Below, piece by piece: positions 5,838 through 9,307 of a DNA stretch of 9,307 bases. The stretch lies in NCBI GenBank assembly GCA_964480825.1, contig CAYZRJ010000024.1, positions 1 to 9,307 of the forward strand, given 5' to 3'. Position 1 is the stretch's first letter. The number at the start of each line of letters is the position of its first letter. The stretch is from CAYZRJ01 sp964480825. GTDB taxonomy: Bacteria; Patescibacteriota; WWE3; UBA101185; UBA10185. The notes below the pieces were generated by a model. That model saw only the letters and a list, made by a program, of their open reading frames with translations, searched no databases and was not told the origin of the DNA. Both the position numbers and the translations under genes were made by a program.

Positions 5838-5844
5838 TTCCTGT

Positions 5845-6660
5845 ATGAAAATATTTGAGGGTAAGATACATGCGGCAAAAATAGATGAGTCTATAAGAAA
5901 TCGTCTTAAAACTTTAAAGCTAAATAATAGTTTGCTGATAGTTTTAATCGGGGATAATCCTGTTTCATTAAGATACATAAAAGTAAAGATGAAGCTATGC
6001 GAAGAATTGGGTATACCGGTTATCCTAGAGCACATAGATTCTAACCTTTCTGACGATGAAATTTTTAGCAAAATTAAAAAAGCATTTGAGGACGATTCAG
6101 TTAGTGGAGGACTGATCCAGCTTCCTTTGCCCCGTGAAAGTTTAGAGAAATGCTTGGACCTAATACCATATAAAAAGGATATAGATTTAATTTCGAGTAA
6201 AAATAGTGCTCTATATTACCAAAATAGCTTCAACCGTCTACCTCCTGTAGTGAGGGCTTTTAATTATTTTTTTCAAACGGTAGAAAAGGACAAGCACCGT
6301 GCTGTAAGAATAAGGATTTTGGGAAATGGTTTTTTAGTCGGAAAACCGTTAAATCAGTTTTTAAAGTCGTTTGAAAACATCACTGTTGATAACGAAAGAT
6401 TTAATAATGGGGACAAAATAACCTCGGATTTCTTGATTTGTGGTGTCGGTAAACCAAACATGATTCGCGGTCAGGACATTTCTGCAAATTGCAACGTAAT
6501 AGACTTTGGCACAGTGTTTGTAGACGGAAAAGTTGTAGGTGATTTAGATAAAAACTCGGATTGTAGCCACTTGGGTACAGTGTCTTTTTCACCCGGAGGT
6601 ATAGGTCCTGTAGTAGTTAGATTTTTAATTCTAAATTTTTTGGATCTTTGCGAAATTTGA
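5845..6660 (+). CDS. folD: FolD: methylenetetrahydrofolate dehydrogenase/cyclohydrolase, divergent
   Basis: FolD interconverts 5,10-methylene-, 5,10-methenyl- and 10-formyl-tetrahydrofolate in the cytoplasm, feeding purine and formyl-Met synthesis. The 271 residues are close to the usual 280-290. Visible hallmarks are YIKVK (44-48, with Lys48 as the catalytic lysine of Y..xK), GGLIQLPLP (88-96, Gln92), KKDID (110-114, Asp114 of KDVDGF), VGKP (165-168), ICGVGKPNMI (198-207), VIDFG (218-222), VGDLD (231-235) and SPGGIGPVVV (249-258). Several motifs are degraded: the folate-domain PCTP.G reads LPPVVRA (132-138), the dinucleotide G-R-S is GNG (160-162), and the HSrT segment that normally contacts the NADP phosphate is not recognisable (about 181-188). 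Activity is plausible, but cofactor preference may differ, or the dehydrogenase step may be weak. The start is the ATG 7 bases after a TATAAT. The gene lies between two non-coding RNA units, and its stop overlaps the -35 of the second. Confidence 0.92.
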   Translation: MKIFEGKIHAAKIDESIRNRLKTLKLNNSLLIVLIGDNPVSLRYIKVKMKLCEELGIPVILEHIDSNLSDDEIFSKIKKAFEDDSVSGGLIQLPLPRESLEKCLDLIPYKKDIDLISSKNSALYYQNSFNRLPPVVRAFNYFFQTVEKDKHRAVRIRILGNGFLVGKPLNQFLKSFENITVDNERFNNGDKITSDFLICGVGKPNMIRGQDISANCNVIDFGTVFVDGKVVGDLDKNSDCSHLGTVSFSPGGIGPVVVRFLILNFLDLCEI

Positions 6661-6685
6661 CAGAATAATTTCAATTAGATACAAT
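6657..6685 (+). promoter_or_regulatory. Near-consensus promoter of the second non-coding RNA
   Basis: A perfect TTGACA (6657-6662) overlaps the folD stop codon; a 17-base spacer and TACAAT (6680-6685) follow. This is the best sigma70-type promoter in the window, and it implies strong expression starting near 6692. No coding frame on this strand explains it. Confidence 0.85.
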
Positions 6686-6710
6686 TCTGCTACGTTGGAG
6701 TTGGTCGAAA

Positions 6711-6886
6711 GGAGACGTTTGACCACCTTTGCTTTCAAGCATAATACTCCACGATGTGTGTTCTCGTGAGCGATTGGTGTACGTTTATCGCTTTGCGCGT
6801 GATCCCGGTGACCGTCAGTTTGAAAGCTTCGACAGCAGATAGGTTTCGTAACATTAAGGCACCTTTGCAAACGTCTCCCAAAGGTG
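6711..6886 (+). repeat. Terminator-loop complementarity and 9-nt direct repeat within the RNA
   Basis: GGAGACGTTTG (6711-6721) is perfectly complementary to CAAACGTCTCC (6868-6878), the whole loop of the terminator hairpin. In addition CACCTTTGC occurs at 6724-6732 and again at 6860-6868, where it forms the left arm of the terminator. The right arm CAAAGGTG (6879-6886) can therefore pair with either copy. The two elements sit side by side near the 5' end and again at the terminator, in swapped relation. Confidence 0.85.
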
Positions 6887-6897
6887 CCTTTCTCTTT
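6856..6897 (+). terminator. Intrinsic terminator of the second non-coding RNA
   Basis: AAGGCACCTTTG (6856-6867) pairs perfectly with CAAAGGTGCCTT (6879-6890) around an 11-base loop, and TTTCTCTTT (6889-6897) follows. It is directional: on the minus strand the hairpin is followed by AATGTTACG, so it is a poor terminator for the converging hydrolase operon, whose stop lies at its edge. Confidence 0.9.
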
Positions 6898-7993
6898 AAT
6901 TAAAGAGAGCCTTTGCAGTATTCCAATAAAACGGGTTATCAAACTTTTCTTTTTCCATTAGCCACCATTCGGCGCCCCAAAAATATAAATCTTTAAATCC
7001 GGCTTTTTGCGCGTAATCTATGGTAGATATAAAATCATATCGGGACATTGTTTTTTCTTTTTCATCGCGGCTAAGACTTGCGTTTGACACCGGTCCCCAC
7101 GGCTCGGCCTGTAATTCGGTAACTATTACTTTTTGATAAGGCACGCGCACTAAATCTGCCTTTATTTTATATGTCCAGTGGGCAAGAGGATATTGAAAGT
7201 AGGTAAATTTTCCAAAATAAAGTCCCCAAAAGTCATACCAAATTTTACGGTACATGCTAATACCTAACCGATCTCCAAGTTTATAACTGGGAAACCAAAG
7301 GCCGCCTTCTCCGCTGTCTTGAATCAAAATGGGTCGCGCACTATCAAGACCCCGTACTATCTGCACTTCACGCTCTACAACGGATTTTTTTATTGCGATG
7401 CACGATCCAAAAGGAAAAAACGGCTCGTTTTCAACTTGCCACATTTTTATCGAGCTGTGACTGCCCAAGGTTTTTACTGCGCGGTCAATATATTCGTAAA
7501 GTTCATCATTTCTTAAATCTTCGTATTTAATATCTTTCCACCATTGAGGCTCAAAACATTCGGGATAACGGGGAACTTTGCGGCCGACGGTCATAATTAC
7601 ATTAAGCCCTCTTTTATCAGCTTCTTGTAACTGCCAAACTATGTCAGAAAAATCATAAATATTACGGTTTTTTTCGATATCATCCCAATAGGCAACTAAT
7701 CTTAAATTTTTAACTTTTAAATCATCCAAGATTTTAATATATACATCTTTCCAGTCTTGCTCAAGTTCACGGGCATACTTGTTGCTAAAATTTACACCGT
7801 AGTTTATGTTTTGCTGTGGTTTTGGCTTAGCGTACAAGAAAAATGCTACCGGCACCACAAGAATCACAAAAATAATAAACAAAAAAACGCGAACAATTTT
7901 TATCGCCCAAAGCCGATCCAATAAAAGTTTTACTATATCGATCGGTTTTAAAGTTTTTAAAGCCTTTTTGATAATCGTTTTGGCCAAGCTCAT
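6896..7993 (-). CDS. Membrane-anchored clan GH-A glycoside hydrolase (TIM barrel)
   Basis: This is probably a retaining glycosidase that acts outside the cell while tethered to the membrane. A lysine/arginine-rich N-terminus (1-35) precedes one hydrophobic segment (about 35-54, FLFIIFVILVVPVAFFLYA), and by the positive-inside rule the remaining 310 residues face outward. The body looks like a (beta/alpha)8 hydrolase. VKNLRLVAYWDDIEKN resembles the early barrel strand of GH5/GH39-like enzymes, MWQVENEPF (184-192) carries the candidate acid/base Glu190 in the N-E-P motif, and VIVTELQAEPWG (289-300) carries the candidate nucleophile Glu293. DLYFWGAEWW (335-344) fits the last strand. I cannot assign a GH family or substrate. 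Its ATG overlaps the GH1 stop (ATGA), so translation is coupled and the two enzymes probably act in one pathway. The stop lies at the end of the converging RNA terminator, with no terminator of its own. Confidence 0.82.
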   Translation of the reverse strand: MSLAKTIIKKALKTLKPIDIVKLLLDRLWAIKIVRVFLFIIFVILVVPVAFFLYAKPKPQQNINYGVNFSNKYARELEQDWKDVYIKILDDLKVKNLRLVAYWDDIEKNRNIYDFSDIVWQLQEADKRGLNVIMTVGRKVPRYPECFEPQWWKDIKYEDLRNDELYEYIDRAVKTLGSHSSIKMWQVENEPFFPFGSCIAIKKSVVEREVQIVRGLDSARPILIQDSGEGGLWFPSYKLGDRLGISMYRKIWYDFWGLYFGKFTYFQYPLAHWTYKIKADLVRVPYQKVIVTELQAEPWGPVSNASLSRDEKEKTMSRYDFISTIDYAQKAGFKDLYFWGAEWWLMEKEKFDNPFYWNTAKALFN

Positions 7994-9204
7994 TTTAAAA
8001 TTTTACCATTCCTTAATCTGCCGTTCCTACAAATGTCAGCGTAATAGTTAAAAGATTCCCTCGGTATACGCGCTAAATTATTTTCACGGTCAATATAAAC
8101 AAGTCCAAATTTTGGCCAATATCCGTGATGCCACTCATAGTTATCGATTAATGACCAATAAAAATAACCTCGCACGTCAGCACCTGTTTCCATAGCGTTG
8201 TGGCAAGCAATTAGCATATCTCTGATAAAATCTTTTCTTATTCTGTCGGTTTTGTCTGCTACACCATTTTCGGTAATGTAAATCGGTAACTTCCACTTTT
8301 TTAAATACAGCAAAACGTTTTCAAGACCTTTGGGGTTTACCCACCAGCCCAAATCACTTTTAATATCATCAAGATTATTGATTCTTAAGCCCTTTAATCG
8401 AGTAGTAAAGTAATAATTTAAACCAATAAAATCGGTATCTCTACAAATTGCATTTAAATTTAAGTCCATATTCATAAATCTGAGCAATTTAGTTACCAAC
8501 CAGTCAATTGGTGAAAATATACTCGGCGTGTATTCGTACCAGACTATATTTTTAACAATACCAACTTGATGATAAGCACCGACGGATTTAATTGCTTTGT
8601 ACGCGCGCTTGTGAGCTTTAACGAGGTTATTTTGTACAAACAGTGCAGTTACTAAGTTTTCTTTGTTTGGGGGCCACGTACCGTTAATATACGCCATAGA
8701 AGTGTAAACCAAAGGTTCATTTATTGTTATGTATTTATCTATTAAGCTCCCAAATTCTTGCGCGCAGTATTTTGCGTATTTTTCAAAATATTTTATCGTT
8801 CGAGTGCTTTGCCACCCGCCCTTTTTAGCGACCCAAATAGGAATAGTAAAATGAAGAAGCGTAACAAACGTTTTCATGTCTCTATCTTTGGCCGCCCTTA
8901 AAACTTTTTTGTAGTGCTCGATTTCCTTTTCATCAAATACACCCTCGTTAGGTTGTATTCGCGCCCATTCAATCGAAATTCTAACCGCATTAGAGTTTAG
9001 ATTCTTGCACAAATCGAAATCTTCTTCGTATCTGTTGTACGAATCGCATCCGATTCCGGATTTTTCTTCGGGATAGTTTGAGTTTTTTTTGGGGTTGTTT
9101 TCCCACTCCCACCAGTCTGTATTTTTATTATTTCCTTCTATCTGAAAAGCTGATGTTGCTGTTCCCCAAAGAAAGTCCTTAGGAAATTGATACGTTGTGG
9201 GCAT
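7990..9204 (-). CDS. Glycoside hydrolase family 1, beta-glucosidase-like
   Basis: GH1 enzymes remove beta-linked glucose, galactose or related residues from the non-reducing end by a double-displacement mechanism. The 404 residues begin with FPKDFLWGTATSAFQIEG (7-24), the family N-terminal signature with glycone-binding Gln21. His118 (TLLHFTIPIW) replaces the usual H-W with H-F. The acid/base is Glu163 in TINEP (160-164) and the nucleophile is Glu312 in ITENG (310-314). YWSLIDNYEWHHGY (349-362) provides Trp350, Glu357 and Trp358 of the sugar-binding site. All main catalytic and -1 subsite residues are present, so it should be active. It is shorter than typical members (about 440-480), mainly between residues 225 and 290. 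There is no signal peptide, so it is cytoplasmic and would need imported oligosaccharides. It is the first gene of a two-gene operon whose second product is membrane-anchored. The promoter -10 ends 8 bases before the ATG. Confidence 0.96.
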   Translation of the reverse strand: MPTTYQFPKDFLWGTATSAFQIEGNNKNTDWWEWENNPKKNSNYPEEKSGIGCDSYNRYEEDFDLCKNLNSNAVRISIEWARIQPNEGVFDEKEIEHYKKVLRAAKDRDMKTFVTLLHFTIPIWVAKKGGWQSTRTIKYFEKYAKYCAQEFGSLIDKYITINEPLVYTSMAYINGTWPPNKENLVTALFVQNNLVKAHKRAYKAIKSVGAYHQVGIVKNIVWYEYTPSIFSPIDWLVTKLLRFMNMDLNLNAICRDTDFIGLNYYFTTRLKGLRINNLDDIKSDLGWWVNPKGLENVLLYLKKWKLPIYITENGVADKTDRIRKDFIRDMLIACHNAMETGADVRGYFYWSLIDNYEWHHGYWPKFGLVYIDRENNLARIPRESFNYYADICRNGRLRNGKILK

Positions 9205-9230
9205 ATTTTAAAAGTATATACTATTTGTAA
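9205..9230. promoter_or_regulatory. Palindromic -10 element serving two divergent leaderless genes
   Basis: The whole 26-base gap between two divergent start codons is built symmetrically around the perfect palindrome AGTATATACT (9213-9222). Reading either way gives TATACT (9217-9222 on plus, 9218-9213 on minus), and each copy ends exactly 8 bases before its ATG (9231 plus; 9204 minus). Neither start has a Shine-Dalgarno, and neither side has a clear -35. Both mRNAs would begin at or beside their start codons, and the two promoters cannot be occupied at once. Confidence 0.65.
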
Positions 9231-9307
9231 ATGTCACGTGAAGCTCTAAAAAAACTTACAACAAACGCAATAATGATTATGCCTTTTGTGTTATTTCTTT
9301 TTCTACG
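9231..9307 (+). CDS. Start of a membrane protein, cut by the window edge
   Basis: An ATG at 9231 opens a frame that stays open to the last base (25 full codons). It reads a basic amphipathic start, MSREALKKLTTNA, followed by the beginning of a hydrophobic segment, IMIMPFVLFLFL. That is typical of an inner-membrane protein entering its first transmembrane helix with the N-terminus inside. The support is its position opposite the GH1 gene and a -10 hexamer 8 bases before the ATG. Too little is visible to assign a family; a sugar transporter or flippase would suit the hydrolase neighbours, but nothing here shows it. Confidence 0.6.
   Translation, partial: MSREALKKLTTNAIMIMPFVLFLFL

Larger units (their letters stand above)
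6691..6897 (+). ncRNA. Unidentified structured non-coding RNA, about 200 nt
   Basis: A strong promoter and a strong terminator bracket about 200 bases with no credible plus-strand gene. Pairing visible by eye: GTCGAA (6704-6709) with TTCGAC (6828-6833); GCTTTCAAGC (6731-6740) with GTTTGAAAGC (6818-6827), 10 bp with one G-U; and, inside, CACGA/TCGTG (6750-6768) and AGCGAT/ATCGCT (6769-6792). The first two stems are continuous on the 3' side and leave a 21-base bulge (6710-6730) on the 5' side. That bulge contains GGAGACGTTTG, the exact complement of the 11-base terminator loop, which suggests a long-range pseudoknot. I looked for hallmarks of tmRNA, RNase P RNA and SRP RNA and found none. The branched shape is unlike a 6S rod, and the first RNA in this window fits 6S better. 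Function unknown; ends approximate. Confidence 0.75.

Noticed and set aside
5604..5844. Tetrahydrofolate riboswitch controlling folD
   Set aside because: I could not find the conserved THF riboswitch core, the segment ends in a complete terminator, and folD has its own TATAAT beyond it. The closing stem and bubble fit 6S RNA better.
5745..6071. Minus-strand open frame of 108 codons over the 6S-like RNA end and folD
   Set aside because: It is the mirror frame of folD and contains the reverse complement of the RNA terminator.
6691..6897. tmRNA, RNase P RNA or SRP RNA
   Set aside because: No tRNA-like ends or tag frame, no conserved RNase P regions, and no SRP domain IV motif were seen; the length is too short for the first two.
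6631..6942. Minus-strand open frame of 103 codons across the second RNA
   Set aside because: It lies antisense to a unit with a clear promoter and terminator, overlaps folD and the hydrolase gene ends, and its protein shows low-complexity, cysteine/histidine/arginine-scattered composition without a recognisable domain.
1..9307. CRISPR array, transposon, tRNA or recoded TGA
   Set aside because: No spaced direct repeats, transposase, terminal inverted repeats or tRNA cloverleaf were seen. TGA ends several genes at the expected family C-terminus, so it is a stop codon.

Overview
The window looks like chromosome from a small-genome bacterium of the Candidate Phyla Radiation (Patescibacteria), possibly Microgenomates-like. 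This is an inference from several signs: low GC, compact gene packing, very divergent but complete core proteins (F1 gamma/beta/epsilon, FolD), a minimal 60-residue SecE, and little use of Shine-Dalgarno sites. TGA is a stop codon here (secE, nusG and the GH1 gene end in TGA), so the recoded CPR lineages are unlikely. No lineage marker in the window settles the phylum.

Layout. (1) Positions 1-2435, plus strand: the end of an F-type ATP synthase operon, atpG (5' end cut by the window), atpD, atpC. (2) Positions 2438-4391, minus strand: secE-nusG-rplK-rplA, converging on atpC with only 2 bases between stop codons. (3) Positions 4436-4884, minus: a monocistronic unknown gene with its own promoter, strong Shine-Dalgarno and intrinsic terminator. 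(4) Positions 4944-5546, plus: a site-2-protease-type (M50) membrane metalloprotease, divergent from the unknown gene across overlapping promoters. (5) Positions 5569-5817: a promoter, a structured non-coding RNA that I read as a 6S RNA (ssrS) candidate, and a terminator. (6) Positions 5845-6660: a divergent folD. (7) Positions 6657-6897: a second non-coding RNA unit with a near-consensus promoter and terminator. It matches no family I know, and its terminator loop is perfectly complementary (11 nt) to a segment near its 5' end. (8) Positions 6896-9204, minus: a two-gene glycoside hydrolase operon, a GH1 beta-glucosidase-like enzyme followed by a membrane-anchored clan GH-A hydrolase, joined by an ATGA overlap. 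(9) Positions 9231-9307, plus: the start of a membrane protein running off the window, sharing a palindromic -10 element with the GH1 gene.

How it works together. Most of the window is housekeeping: ATP synthesis, protein export and transcription/translation factors, one-carbon metabolism, and probably a global RNA regulator of RNA polymerase. The accessory part is the beta-glycoside-cleaving pair. The strongest cross-cutting pattern is transcriptional. At five starts (secE, the M50 protease, folD, GH1 and the 9231 gene) a -10 hexamer ends 7 or 8 bases before the start codon with no Shine-Dalgarno, which predicts leaderless mRNAs. The only gene with a textbook Shine-Dalgarno is the unknown one at 4486-4884. 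The two most novel-looking items are the RNA at 6691-6897 with its terminator-loop complementarity, and the symmetric bidirectional leaderless promoter at 9205-9230.
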